From Scandinavium sp051650185 (GTDB lineage Bacteria; Pseudomonadota; Gammaproteobacteria; Enterobacterales; Enterobacteriaceae): 64,000 nt of DNA. Both the position numbers and the translations under genes were made by a program. The DNA is taken from assembly GCF_051650185.1 (NCBI RefSeq), contig NZ_JBOFIN010000146.1, forward strand, positions 1 to 64,000. Reading direction: 5' to 3'. The notes beneath the pieces were generated by a model that had not been told where the DNA came from, made no database searches, and saw only the letters and a program-made list of their open reading frames with translations. Positions 25,613 through 34,166 of this stretch are shown piece after piece (positions within the stretch are counted from its first letter, which is position 1; every line of letters starts with the position of its first letter).

Positions 25613-27811
25613 ATGGCGACACCAGAATCTGACCACAAAAACGTCCCGCAATTTTCCGCTCTGCGCTTCGCACCAGCGGCGGCAGAGAAAGAAACCTGCT
25701 GCTGCGACGCGGGCTGCGCTGAAAATACTGCACAGCCGGAAGACACAACCGGAAACCGCTTTAGCTGGAATGTCAGCGGTATGGACTGCGCCGCGTGCGC
25801 GCGAAAAGTCGAAAATGCCGCCCGTCAGGTTGCTGGCGTCAATCACGTCCAGGTGATGTTTGCCACCGAGAAACTGGTGGTCACAGCCAGCGCCGACGTG
25901 CGTCCGCAAATTGAAAAAGCAGTCAGTGCGCTCGGCTACAGCCTGCAAAGCGAAGATGCTCCACAGGAAGCGGCAACGCCAGCCTGGCGGGAAAATCTGC
26001 CGCTGATAGCGCTTATCGTGATGATGGCGATCAGCTGGGGGCTGGAGCACCTCAATCACCCGGCCGGACAGCTGGCGTTTATCGTGACCACGCTGGTCGG
26101 GCTGTTCCCGATTGCCCGTCAGGCGTTACGCTTAGTGCGCAGCGGCAGCGGGTTCGCCATTGAAACCCTGATGAGCGTTGCCGCCCTCGGCGCGCTGTTT
26201 ATCGGGGCAACCGCTGAAGCTGCCATGGTGCTGCTGCTGTTTCTGATTGGTGAACGGCTTGAAGGCTGGGCCGCCAGCCGCGCGCGTAAAGGCGTCAGCG
26301 CGTTGATGGCCCTCAAACCTGAAACGGCCGTTCGCTTGCGTAACGGCGAGCGAGAGACTGTCGCCCAGCGTGATTTGCGCCCTGGAGATGTGATTGAAGT
26401 TGCCGCAGGCGGGCGCTTGCCAGCCGACGGCACGCTGATTTCACCTTTCGCCAGCTTTGATGAAAGCGCGTTGACCGGTGAATCCATTCCCGTGGAGCGT
26501 AACGCAGGCGAAAAAGTCGCGGCTGGCGCGACAAGCGTTGACCGCCTGGTGCAGTTGACCGTTGTCTCTGAGCCCGGTGACAGCGCCATCGACCGCATCC
26601 TGCGCCTGATTGAAGAAGCCGACGAACGCCGCGCCCCGATTGAACGCTTCATCGACCGCTTCAGCCGAATTTATACCCCGGCGATCATGCTTGTCGCCCT
26701 GCTCGTCGCCGTTGTCCCACCTCTGTTCTTTGCAGCCGAATGGTTGCCGTGGATCTACAAAGGCCTGACGCTGCTGCTGATTGGTTGCCCTTGTGCGCTG
26801 GTGATTTCTACGCCAGCAGCGATCACCTCCGGTCTGGCGGCGGCAGCCCGTCGGGGCGCGTTGATTAAAGGCGGCGCGGCACTTGAACAACTGGGACGAG
26901 TCCGCCAGGTTGCCTTTGATAAAACGGGCACCCTCACCGTCGGCAAGCCGAAAGTGACGTCGATTGTGGCGACAGGTTCTGTTGATGAGGATGCATTGCT
27001 CGCCCTCGCAGCCGCAGTTGAACAAGGGTCAAGCCATCCACTGGCGCAGGCCATAGTGACCGAAGCGCAGGCTCGCGGTTTGACGTTAGCGGAAGCCAGG
27101 CATCAGCGAGCATTGGCTGGCTCAGGCATTGAGGCTGAAGTGGAAGGCCAGCGCGTGCTGATTTGCGCCGCAGGAAAGTTCAAAGCGGCTGGTTTCGAAG
27201 AGCAAATCCAGCAACTAGAAAGCGTCGGCCAAACGGTGGTGCTGGTTGTACGCAACGAAGCGCTGCTGGGGATTATCGCCCTGCGCGATACCTTGCGAGA
27301 AGACGCCCGGGAAGCCGTTGCGGCCCTGCATGAGCTTGGCGTACAAGGCGTGATCCTGACAGGCGATAACCCGCGAGCCGCCGCAGCTATCGCTAAAGAA
27401 TTGAGTCTGGACTATCGGGCGGGCTTGTTGCCGGAAGACAAAGTGAAGGAAGTCAGTAAGCTAAACGCCAGTGAACCCCTGGCCATGGTCGGCGACGGCA
27501 TCAACGACGCACCAGCCATGAAAGCCGCCACCATCGGCATTGCGATGGGCAGCGGCACTGACGTGGCGCTGGAAACCGCCGATGCCGCCCTGACAGGTAA
27601 CCGCCTGACCGGCCTGGCGCAGATGATAGCCCTCGCCCGCGCCACGCACGCCAACATCCGGCAGAACATCGCCATCGCGTTAGGGCTGAAAGGGATTTTC
27701 CTCGTCACCACACTACTCGGCATGACCGGCCTGTGGCTGGCCGTGCTGGCGGACACAGGCGCTACAGTGTTAGTGACGGCGAATGCTTTGCGGTTGTTAC
27801 GGCGGAAATAA
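25613..27811 (+). CDS. zntA: Zn/Cd/Pb-exporting P-type ATPase
   Basis: A 732-residue P1B-ATPase that exports Zn(II), Cd(II) and Pb(II). The N-terminal metal region has CCCDAGC (residues 29-35) and the HMA motif GMDCAAC (56-62). TM metal site CPC is at 392-394, the phosphorylated Asp is at 436 (DKTGTLT), and MVGDGINDAPA is the hinge motif. The CCCDxxC cluster is typical of lead-capable ZntA. GCCGGAGGG lies before the ATG. Control by ZntR is supported by the operator just upstream. Confidence 0.97.
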   Translation: MATPESDHKNVPQFSALRFAPAAAEKETCCCDAGCAENTAQPEDTTGNRFSWNVSGMDCAACARKVENAARQVAGVNHVQVMFATEKLVVTASADVRPQIEKAVSALGYSLQSEDAPQEAATPAWRENLPLIALIVMMAISWGLEHLNHPAGQLAFIVTTLVGLFPIARQALRLVRSGSGFAIETLMSVAALGALFIGATAEAAMVLLLFLIGERLEGWAASRARKGVSALMALKPETAVRLRNGERETVAQRDLRPGDVIEVAAGGRLPADGTLISPFASFDESALTGESIPVERNAGEKVAAGATSVDRLVQLTVVSEPGDSAIDRILRLIEEADERRAPIERFIDRFSRIYTPAIMLVALLVAVVPPLFFAAEWLPWIYKGLTLLLIGCPCALVISTPAAITSGLAAAARRGALIKGGAALEQLGRVRQVAFDKTGTLTVGKPKVTSIVATGSVDEDALLALAAAVEQGSSHPLAQAIVTEAQARGLTLAEARHQRALAGSGIEAEVEGQRVLICAAGKFKAAGFEEQIQQLESVGQTVVLVVRNEALLGIIALRDTLREDAREAVAALHELGVQGVILTGDNPRAAAAIAKELSLDYRAGLLPEDKVKEVSKLNASEPLAMVGDGINDAPAMKAATIGIAMGSGTDVALETADAALTGNRLTGLAQMIALARATHANIRQNIAIALGLKGIFLVTTLLGMTGLWLAVLADTGATVLVTANALRLLRRK

Positions 27812-27852
27812 ATACCCTTAGGGCAGGAGGTCTTCTCCTGCTCTGCTTCACC

Positions 27853-28182
27853 TTAACCGACTAAAATACCCAAGCCTTTACTATCCAGCAGGTTAAGAAT
27901 CCGCAGTGCCGGACCCGCAGGTTTAACTTCATTTCGTTCCCACTTGGAGACGCTCTCCTTCGACATCCCCATCGCGTGAGCCAAAATAGATTGTGACATC
28001 CCGAGGCGCGTGCGCATGGCCCGGATTTCATCCCCGCTCATCTCTTTCAGCGCTGCGATGCTTTTGTTCAAAGCCCGCATTTGCGCCAGGGTCTGAATTT
28101 GCTGAACCTCTGCATCAGGCATCAGTCCCAGCGCATTGAGTTCCTGAGCCTCTTCGAGCATTTCTTTTAATTTATCGCGCAT
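27853..28182 (-). CDS. XRE-family antitoxin
   Basis: A 109-residue protein with a helical N-terminus (about 1-45) and a C-terminal Cro/C1 HTH (about 50-105: IRAMRTRLGMSQSILAHAMGMSKESVSKWERNEVKPAGPALRIL). This layout, downstream of a RelE/HigB-like toxin, is that of type-II HigBA-like antitoxins that bind their own promoter. The toxin frame ends 1-2 bases before it. It is intact while the toxin is frameshifted. No counterpart lies here in K-12. Confidence 0.8.
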   Translation of the reverse strand: MRDKLKEMLEEAQELNALGLMPDAEVQQIQTLAQMRALNKSIAALKEMSGDEIRAMRTRLGMSQSILAHAMGMSKESVSKWERNEVKPAGPALRILNLLDSKGLGILVG

Positions 28183-28183
28183 G

Positions 28184-28560
28184 TCATACCTCTTTGAGCA
28201 AACCCATCTGTATCAGCGTATTGAGCTGATCTTCACGCCAACTGAGATAGCGTCGGGCCATCAGTTTGTAGGCTTCGAGTTCGTCATCTTCAATCTCTTT
28301 TGCCCCTTTTCCCGCAACATCAGACTTTGACCAGCAGTCATAAAAAAAGAGATGGGAATCCTTTTTCAAAAAAAGAGGATCACCCTGGCTCCGCCGCTTT
28401 TCCCCTGACCTTGCGCTATGCGCTTCTTGATGACGCCACTGCCCAGATTAGCTTCGTACTGACCTGCCAGAACTTCCTGAGCACCGATTTTTAATTCGTC
28501 AGGATCGAGCCTCATTTTGCGAGACAAACGTTCGAATTTTTTTGTGAGATACAGAGCCAC
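28184..28560 (-). pseudogene. Frameshifted RelE/HigB-like toxin
   Basis: Two adjacent frames make one typical toxin of about 125 residues. The first (28366-28560, GTG start) gives VALYLTKKFERLSRKM...GGARVILFF then TGA. The second (28184-28368 region) continues with KKDSHLFFYDCWSKSDVAGKGAKEIEDDELEAYKLMARRYLSW. The break is at a run of seven T on the minus strand (28368-28374); one extra T would join them. Family members run on through this point (KSGSHLFFYDxWAKSD from memory). It is probably an inactivated toxin; phase variation, slippage or a sequencing error in the homopolymer are the alternatives. Confidence 0.8.
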
Positions 28561-28722
28561 AACACGTCCTTGTTGTAGTAAAGGTTACTATAGTAATAAT
28601 TACTATGCCCGTAAATATTACCGCAGAGTTTGTAGGCAAATGCACGTTTACGACTCTGAACGAAGCGCTGAAAGGAAGAAAGCCGACGGGTGTTGGGAAA
28701 GGGGGATTCTTTGCAAATTCAC

Positions 28723-28751
28723 GAGCTGGCTTCCAGAAAGGAAGCCAGCTC
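28723..28751 (-). terminator. Hairpin downstream of tusA
   Basis: Perfect 12-bp stem GAGCTGGCTTCC / GGAAGCCAGCTC with an AGAAA loop, 8 bases past the tusA stop. It probably terminates tusA, though the T-run is poor. Confidence 0.6.
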
Positions 28752-28758
28752 AGTCCGA

Positions 28759-29004
28759 TCAGTGACCCTTACGAATCAAATACTGATAAGGCAGACTGTC
28801 GGTTTGCTGAGCAATCAGCTCGTGCTCCATGAAACGACAGAAACCCGGGATATCGCGGGTGGTGGCCGGGTCGTCGGCAATAATCAGAAGGGTTTCGCCT
28901 ACCGGCATGGTGCGTACGGTTTTGCGGACCATCATAACCGGCTCAGGGCAACGCAGGCCTTGTGCATCCAAAGTGTGGTCGGCCGCAGAAAAAAGATCGC
29001 TCAT
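28759..29004 (-). CDS. tusA: Sulfurtransferase TusA
   Basis: An 81-residue sulfur carrier. It takes persulfide sulfur from IscS and passes it to TusBCD for 2-thiouridine synthesis at tRNA wobble positions; it also supports molybdopterin synthesis. The catalytic Cys19 is in GLRCPEPVMMVRKT, the family signature. Length equals E. coli TusA. Divergent from yhhQ, another gene serving tRNA wobble modification. Confidence 0.97.
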   Translation of the reverse strand: MSDLFSAADHTLDAQGLRCPEPVMMVRKTVRTMPVGETLLIIADDPATTRDIPGFCRFMEHELIAQQTDSLPYQYLIRKGH

Positions 29005-29173
29005 GGTTTACTCAGTTCGTCAAAAAAACCGCCCTAGTTTACCGCCACCGTTTTGTGACGCAAGGCAGGTTAACGGTTGCGTGAAAATTAGCCATTGCAA
29101 AGCGCACAGAACGCAGTATCATGCGGCGGTTTTTATTGGGTTCCCTCACCCCAACCACTAAAAAGGTCACAAT

Positions 29174-29839
29174 ATGACGCAGTTTTCTCAAACGCAGCGC
29201 GTAAAAGCGTTGTTCTGGCTTTCGCTTTTTCATTTGCTGGTGATCACCTCCAGTAACTATCTGGTTCAACTGCCGGTCTCCATTTTTGGTTTTCACACCA
29301 CCTGGGGCGCGTTTAGTTTTCCCTTTATCTTCCTTGCTACCGATCTGACCGTGCGTATCTTTGGCGCGCCGCTTGCCCGCAAGATTATTTTCACGGTGAT
29401 GGTGCCTGCCCTGCTGATTTCGTATGTCATCTCTTCGCTGTTTTATATGGGCGAGTGGCAAGGTTTTGCTGCACTGGGCAGCTTTAACCTGTTCGTGGCA
29501 CGAATCGCGGCAGCAAGCTTTATGGCCTATGCGCTGGGGCAAATCCTCGACGTTGGCGTGTTCAACCGCCTGCGCCAAAGCCGCCACTGGTGGCTGGCAC
29601 CCACTGCGTCCACGCTGTTCGGCAACATCAGCGACACCGTCGCCTTCTTCTTCATCGCTTTCTGGCGCAGCACCGACCCGTTTATGGCGACGCACTGGCA
29701 GGAAATCGCGCTGGTCGATTACAGCTTTAAGGTGCTTATCAGCATCGTCTTCTTCCTGCCGATGTACGGCGTGTTGCTCAATATGCTGTTGAAAAAACTC
29801 GCAGATAAGTCTGAAATCCGGGCTTTTCAGCACGGTTAA
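29174..29839 (+). CDS. yhhQ: Queuosine precursor transporter YhhQ
   Basis: A 221-residue inner-membrane protein of the vitamin-uptake-like family, with about six TM segments. E. coli YhhQ imports preQ0 and preQ1, precursors of queuosine at tRNA position 34. The family core is visible: LVITSSNYLVQLPVSIFG, FPFIFLATDLTVRIFGAPLARKI and ASTLFGNISDTVAFFFIAFW. The order tusA-yhhQ-dcrB matches E. coli. Confidence 0.94.
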   Translation: MTQFSQTQRVKALFWLSLFHLLVITSSNYLVQLPVSIFGFHTTWGAFSFPFIFLATDLTVRIFGAPLARKIIFTVMVPALLISYVISSLFYMGEWQGFAALGSFNLFVARIAAASFMAYALGQILDVGVFNRLRQSRHWWLAPTASTLFGNISDTVAFFFIAFWRSTDPFMATHWQEIALVDYSFKVLISIVFFLPMYGVLLNMLLKKLADKSEIRAFQHG

Positions 29840-29912
29840 GAGTTCATTACACAGGTTGTGATAAGATAGCCGGATGTGCCATTAATGGCCGTTTATCGAA
29901 AGGAAGATGTCA

Positions 29913-30470
29913 ATGCGCAATTTGGTGAAATATGTCGGTATTGGCCTGCTGGTGATGGGTCTTGCCGCCTGTGATAACAGCGACAGCAAAGCCCCAGCAC
30001 AGGGCGCATCCGCTGAAAGCAATGCAGCGGCTCAGCCCGTCAGCCTGCTGGATGGCAAACTCAGTTTCTCCCTGCCGGCCGATATGACCGACCAGAGCGG
30101 CAAACTGGGCACTCAGGCCAACAACATGCACGTTTATTCTGACGCCACGGGCCAGAAAGCGGTGATTGTGATTGTCGGCGACAACACCAATGAAGATTTG
30201 GGTGTGCTGGCTCAGCGTCTGGAAGAACAGCAGCGCGGCCGCGATCCGCAGTTGCAGGTTGTCACCAACAAATCCATCGAGCTGAAAGGCCACACCCTGC
30301 AGCAGCTCGACAGCATTATTTCTGCCAAAGGCCAGACCGCTTACTCTTCCGTTGTGCTGGGTAAAGTGGACAACAAACTGCTGACGCTGCAAATCACCCT
30401 GCCTGCTGACGATCAGCAGAAAGCGCAGACCGCAGCGGAAAACATCATCAATACCATCGTCATCAACTAA
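29913..30470 (+). CDS. dcrB: DcrB lipoprotein
   Basis: A 185-residue lipoprotein with signal MRNLVKYVGIGLLVMGLAAC; the lipobox LAAC puts the lipidated Cys at residue 20. E. coli DcrB is an envelope protein needed for phage C1/C6 adsorption and linked to lipoprotein maturation and envelope homeostasis. The mature domain (LLDGKLSFSLPADM... to INTIVIN) is well conserved. The second ATG (29913) is chosen over 29907: it matches E. coli and has AAGGAAG at proper spacing. A strong terminator follows. Confidence 0.94.
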   Translation: MRNLVKYVGIGLLVMGLAACDNSDSKAPAQGASAESNAAAQPVSLLDGKLSFSLPADMTDQSGKLGTQANNMHVYSDATGQKAVIVIVGDNTNEDLGVLAQRLEEQQRGRDPQLQVVTNKSIELKGHTLQQLDSIISAKGQTAYSSVVLGKVDNKLLTLQITLPADDQQKAQTAAENIINTIVIN

Positions 30471-30490
30471 CGCAGTCTGCTGACGACAAG

Positions 30491-30522
30491 GCCCCCGGTT
30501 TCACGACCGGGGGCTTTTTTTT
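30491..30522 (+). terminator. dcrB terminator
   Basis: GCCCCCGGT / ACCGGGGGC, a 9-bp GC-rich stem with a 6-nt loop followed by eight T residues. Textbook Rho-independent terminator. Confidence 0.95.
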
Positions 30523-30613
30523 GCTTCATCGCCCTTCCCCCGCTTTCGCTTTCGGATAGTTACCCCGCAGCAACGCACTACACTTAATGCCGATAGCTCA
30601 TAAGGAAAGCACC

Positions 30614-31663
30614 ATGAATACATCTGCCGCTGATAAAGCGGGCCTGCATATTTTGTTAAAACTGGCCTCACTGGTCATTATCCTCGCCGGGATCCACGCC
30701 GCCGCCGACATTATTGTTCAGCTCTTACTGGCACTCTTTTTCGCCATTGTTCTCAACCCTCTGGTCACCTGGTTTATCCGTCGCGGCATGAAGCGCCCTC
30801 TCGCCATTAGCATAGTGGTGTTCGTGATGCTGTGCGTGCTCACCGCCCTGTTTGGCGTGCTGGCGGCGTCGAGCAATGAATTTATCGCCATGCTGCCGAA
30901 GTACAATAAGGAGCTGACCCACAAGCTGCTCGCCCTGCAGGATTCGTTGCCGTTTCTTCATATGCACATGTCGCCGGAGCGCATGTTGCAGCGTATTGAT
31001 TCCGACAAAATGATGACCTTCGCCACCACCATGATGGCCGGGCTTTCCGGGGCGATGGCGAGCATTATCCTGCTGGTGATGACCGTGGTGTTTATGCTGT
31101 TTGAAGTACGGCATGTGCCTTACAAATTGCGTTTCGCGCTGGTAAATCCGCAGATCCATATCGCCGGTTTGCACCGCGCGCTGAAAGGCGTCTCGCATTA
31201 TCTGGCGCTGAAAACGCTGATAAGCCTGTGGACGGGCGTGATCGTCTGGCTTGGTCTGGTGCTGCTTGGCGTGCAGTTTGCGCTGATGTGGGGCGTGCTG
31301 GCCTTCCTGCTGAACTACGTGCCCAACATCGGCTCGGTGATTTCAGCCATTCCGCCGATGATTCAGGCTTTCTTGTTTAACGGCTGGTACGAATGCCTGC
31401 TGGTCGGCGCGCTGTTTTTGGCGGTACACATGGTGCTGGGCAACATCGTCGAGCCACGAATGATGGGCCACCGGCTGGGGATGTCGACCCTGGTGGTGTT
31501 CCTGTCATTGCTTGTTTGGGGATGGCTGCTGGGCCCGGTCGGCATGCTGCTGTCCGTCCCGCTCACCAGCGTCTGCAAGATCTGGATGGAAACCACCAAA
31601 GGCGGCAGCAAGCTGGCCATTTTACTGGGGCCAGGGCGACCCAAGAGCCGGCTTCCTGGATAG
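30614..31663 (+). CDS. yhhT: YhhT, AI-2E/PerM-family membrane protein
   Basis: A 349-residue inner-membrane protein of the AI-2E exporter/PerM superfamily with about eight TM segments. Family features are GIHAAADIIVQLLLALFFAIVLNPLV near the N-terminus, LNYVPNIGSVISAIPP (about 245-260) and EPRMMGHRLGMST. Its substrate is unknown. The ATG at 30614 matches the E. coli length; 30587 is an upstream alternative. In K-12 the MFS gene yhhS lies between dcrB and yhhT; it is absent here. Confidence 0.93.
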   Translation: MNTSAADKAGLHILLKLASLVIILAGIHAAADIIVQLLLALFFAIVLNPLVTWFIRRGMKRPLAISIVVFVMLCVLTALFGVLAASSNEFIAMLPKYNKELTHKLLALQDSLPFLHMHMSPERMLQRIDSDKMMTFATTMMAGLSGAMASIILLVMTVVFMLFEVRHVPYKLRFALVNPQIHIAGLHRALKGVSHYLALKTLISLWTGVIVWLGLVLLGVQFALMWGVLAFLLNYVPNIGSVISAIPPMIQAFLFNGWYECLLVGALFLAVHMVLGNIVEPRMMGHRLGMSTLVVFLSLLVWGWLLGPVGMLLSVPLTSVCKIWMETTKGGSKLAILLGPGRPKSRLPG

Positions 31664-31674
31664 CCTGCGGAGAG

Positions 31675-31706
31675 AAACAAAACTACCTGTTCAGGTAGTT
31701 TTGTTT
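31675..31706 (+). terminator. yhhT terminator
   Basis: A 15-bp inverted repeat (AAACAAAACTACCTG and its exact complement) with almost no loop, ending in T-rich sequence, just past the yhhT stop. Its T/A arms could work in both directions. Confidence 0.85.
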
Positions 31707-32026
31707 TCTGTTAATTCAGAAATAAATAACCCCCTAACTAAAATCCACCTTTATAAAATTTACATTTTACGTAATGAGTATTCATCCGTGTATTAGCAAG
31801 ATATTAACAGCCGTTTTTGTTGCAGCGTCGCACACACTCACATATCATTTTACAACCCACTATCATTGGCAACCGGGGCTTAATAAAAAAAGGCTTTATT
31901 AACCCTAAAATAACGAGAAAATCGCCAATTATAGGCAATGGGTAAATTTCCACCGGCCGTTGATAAAAGGTTTGGATAATGCCGGGTTTAATAACACATC
32001 GATTCAGGTTTGGAATGGAGTTATTG
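31707..32026. promoter_or_regulatory. AT-rich gap before the lipoprotein gene
   Basis: About 320 bases that are markedly AT-richer than the flanks, without a credible gene. It must carry the promoter of the downstream lipoprotein gene. AGGCTTTATTAACCC-type A/T tracts are present, but I cannot assign a specific operator. Confidence 0.4.
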
Positions 32027-32419
32027 ATGAAAAAGTTAATGAAATGGTTCGCTGCCGCACTGATGGTCGGCGTGATGGCTGGCTGCGTTTCCCGCACGGA
32101 GCCGATTGACACCGTACAGAGCCCGGTTGCCACAGGCCATACTGAAGCTCAGGTTCGCACCGCTATTTTAAAAGCTGGCCTGAACCGCCAGTGGATTATG
32201 ACCGATGCCGGTCCAGGGGTAATTAAAGGTCGCCAGCAGGCTCGCGACCATACTGCCAATATTATCGTGCAGTATTCTGCCAACAGCTACCTCATCAAAT
32301 ATGACAGCAGCATCAATCTGATGGCATCAGGCGGGCAAATCCACCGCAACTACAATCGCTGGGTGCATAACCTGGATAAAGATATTCAGCTTTATCTCTC
32401 TACCGGCGCACAATTGTAA
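32027..32419 (+). CDS. Putative lipoprotein upstream of the APE cluster
   Basis: A 130-residue protein I cannot name. It has a lipoprotein signal (MKKLMKWFAAALMVGVMAGC) with the lipobox MAGC and Cys at residue 20, then an alpha/beta-looking domain: EAQVRTAILKAGLNRQWIMTDAGPGVIKGRQQ, then ANIIVQYSANSYLIKYDSSINL, then NRWVHNLDKDIQLYL. A C-terminal pattern of this kind recalls small outer-membrane lipoproteins of unknown function. The ATG at 32027 is preferred because it starts the signal and has TGGAG upstream. A perfect inverted repeat follows it, so it is likely a separate transcript from apeC, though it may serve the same envelope. Confidence 0.75.
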   Translation: MKKLMKWFAAALMVGVMAGCVSRTEPIDTVQSPVATGHTEAQVRTAILKAGLNRQWIMTDAGPGVIKGRQQARDHTANIIVQYSANSYLIKYDSSINLMASGGQIHRNYNRWVHNLDKDIQLYLSTGAQL

Positions 32420-32428
32420 TCCTGATAA

Positions 32429-32463
32429 GATGAATATCGGGCCTTGCAGGTTCGATATTCATC
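32429..32463. terminator. Hairpin between the lipoprotein and apeC
   Basis: Perfect 11-bp inverted repeat GATGAATATCG / CGATATTCATC with a 13-nt loop. It is AT-rich and lacks a T-run, so it may be a terminator of the lipoprotein gene or an operator for the APE operon. Confidence 0.5.
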
Positions 32464-32631
32464 CCCCGACCGAAGCCATTTGCGAGTTTAAGACCACTCT
32501 GCCTTATCTCTGATCGCTTACGCATCAATAACATTGTAGGATGTACGCGCGAAGAACAATATGCCGCATGAATACACCAATAATAAGTGGCATCACTTTA
32601 GTTAACGTACTGATAGCTCAGGCCCGCACCG

Positions 32632-33354
32632 ATGAAATACTCATTAACCCTAACCGACTGGCAGGCCCGCGCGCCTGGCTTAAGCGACCCGACTCACTGG
32701 CTCGACTGGGCACCTGGCGCAGCCGGGATAGACTCAGCCGCCCCGCAAGGCAAACTGACCGCGTTGCCGATGATGACGGCTCGTCGTCTTAGCTCTGGCA
32801 GCAAGCTGGCGGTGGAATGTGGCCTGTCGATGCTGCAACAGCACACCATTGATGCCGTGCTCTACACCAGCCGCCACGGTGAGCTTGAGCGCAACTACCG
32901 CATTCTGGAAGCGCTGGCAAAACAGCAGCCGGTTTCCCCAACGGATTTCGCCCTGTCGGTGCACAATTCCGCCGTCGGCAATCTGACGATCGTCGCCCAG
33001 CAACCGATTGTTTCCTCTTCTCTTTCAGCCGGAAAAGACACCTTCCAGCAGGGGCTGCTGGAAGTCGTCAGCCTGCTTCAGGCGGGCTACAAACGGGTAT
33101 TAATGGTTGATTTTGACGGCGCAGTGCCTGCGTTTTATCACCAGAACCTGCAGGCCAATACCCCAACGTGGGCCTATGCGGCCGCCTTCGTGTTTGAAGC
33201 CGGAAACCAGCTCTGCTGCACCACGCGAGCCGGTGGCGATGAGGCAGAAACCGGATTGCCGCAAAGCCTGACGTTCCTGCGTCATTATTTGAATCAGGAC
33301 AGTGAGTTTACCGTCGGCGGCGAAGTCGCCCAGTGGTGCTGGAGCCGCGCATGA
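32632..33354 (+). CDS. apeC: APE ketosynthase chain-length-factor-like subunit ApeC
   Basis: A 240-residue truncated beta-ketoacyl-synthase N-domain protein. Where a ketosynthase has its nucleophilic Cys, this has SVHNSAVGNL (about 109-118), so it is catalytically dead. In the studied Xenorhabdus APE pathway, ApeC pairs with the active ketosynthase ApeO in a KS-CLF-like heterodimer that elongates the polyene. The start is the only suitable ATG, since stops close the frame shortly upstream; its Shine-Dalgarno is weak. It overlaps apeD by 4 bases (ATGA) and opens the operon apeC to acpT. Confidence 0.87.
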   Translation: MKYSLTLTDWQARAPGLSDPTHWLDWAPGAAGIDSAAPQGKLTALPMMTARRLSSGSKLAVECGLSMLQQHTIDAVLYTSRHGELERNYRILEALAKQQPVSPTDFALSVHNSAVGNLTIVAQQPIVSSSLSAGKDTFQQGLLEVVSLLQAGYKRVLMVDFDGAVPAFYHQNLQANTPTWAYAAAFVFEAGNQLCCTTRAGGDEAETGLPQSLTFLRHYLNQDSEFTVGGEVAQWCWSRA

Positions 33355-34136
33355 AGGCGGTCAGTTCACCGTTCAATCGCGTCTGGCGCATCTTCGCCAC
33401 CGGATTTTGCTTTTCGCTGTTCGGCCTTGGCGGTCTGCTGCTTTCGCTTATCTGGTTTAACATCCTGCTGATAGCGGTGCGTAATCCGACGCGCCGTCGC
33501 CGTATTGCCCGTCGCAGCATCTCAGCCAGCTTTCGCTTTTTCCTGTGGATAACCAAAGTGATGGGCGTGCTGGATTACCGTTTTCACGGCGCAGAGATCC
33601 TGCAAAAAGAGCGCGGTTGTCTGGTGATTGCCAACCACCCTTCGCTGCTCGATTACGTACTGATTGCCTCAGTGATGCCCGAAACCGACTGCATGGTGAA
33701 AAGCGGGCTGCTGCGAAACCCGTTTATGAGCGGGGTTATCCGCAGCGCTAACTACCTGATTAACAGCGAAGCCGACAGCCTGCTCCCCGCCTGCGAAGAG
33801 CGTCTGGCGCGAGGCGAGACCATTTTGATTTTCCCGGAAGGCACCCGCACGCGCGTGGGGGAACCGATGACGCTGCAACGCGGCGCCGCCAATATTGCCG
33901 TACGCTGCACAAGCGATATCCGAATTGTGACGATTCGCTGTAGCCAACGTATGCTGGATAAACAAAGCCAGTGGTATGATGTGCCACCGGTAAAACCCAT
34001 ATTTGATGTGAATGTTTGCGAGCGTCTCGCCATCACTGACTTTTATGATGCAAACTTACAAGAACCGGCCCTGGCCGCACGCCAGCTCAACCGACTGTTT
34101 TTGTCTCAATTGCAAAAGACAGACCCGGAAACATGA
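33351..34136 (+). CDS. apeD: APE lysophospholipid acyltransferase-like ApeD
   Basis: A 261-residue PlsC/LPLAT-family acyltransferase with an N-terminal hydrophobic segment (about 14-45). The catalytic motif NHPSLLDY (95-102; His96, Asp101) and FPEGTRTR (161-168) are intact. In APE systems it probably helps attach the polyene or an acyl chain to a membrane lipid or glycan anchor, so that the pigment reaches the outer membrane. Acceptor is not determined. Start at 33351 gives the ATGA overlap with apeC. Confidence 0.87.
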   Translation: MKAVSSPFNRVWRIFATGFCFSLFGLGGLLLSLIWFNILLIAVRNPTRRRRIARRSISASFRFFLWITKVMGVLDYRFHGAEILQKERGCLVIANHPSLLDYVLIASVMPETDCMVKSGLLRNPFMSGVIRSANYLINSEADSLLPACEERLARGETILIFPEGTRTRVGEPMTLQRGAANIAVRCTSDIRIVTIRCSQRMLDKQSQWYDVPPVKPIFDVNVCERLAITDFYDANLQEPALAARQLNRLFLSQLQKTDPET

Positions 34137-34166
34137 CCGGGAAAGCACCTTCTTTGGCAGGAATTA

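Noticed and set aside
28366..28376. Programmed -1 frameshift in the toxin at the T7 run
   Set aside because: The codons are CTC TTT TTT TGA; the base before the tandem TTT is C, so the full X-XXY-YYZ heptamer is not met and no clear downstream stem was found. Kept only as an alternative to a disabling mutation.
28605..28832. 75-codon frame after the toxin pseudogene (MPVNITAEFVGKCTF...)
   Set aside because: It runs through the tusA hairpin and into tusA antisense, with no Shine-Dalgarno and no recognisable pattern.
29039..29833. 264-codon frame opposite yhhQ
   Set aside because: Antisense shadow of a membrane protein gene; composition is typical of complement of hydrophobic codons.
31804..32133. 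109-codon minus-strand frame across the lipoprotein gene
   Set aside because: It overlaps the signal-peptide region of a convincing lipoprotein gene and has no start signal.
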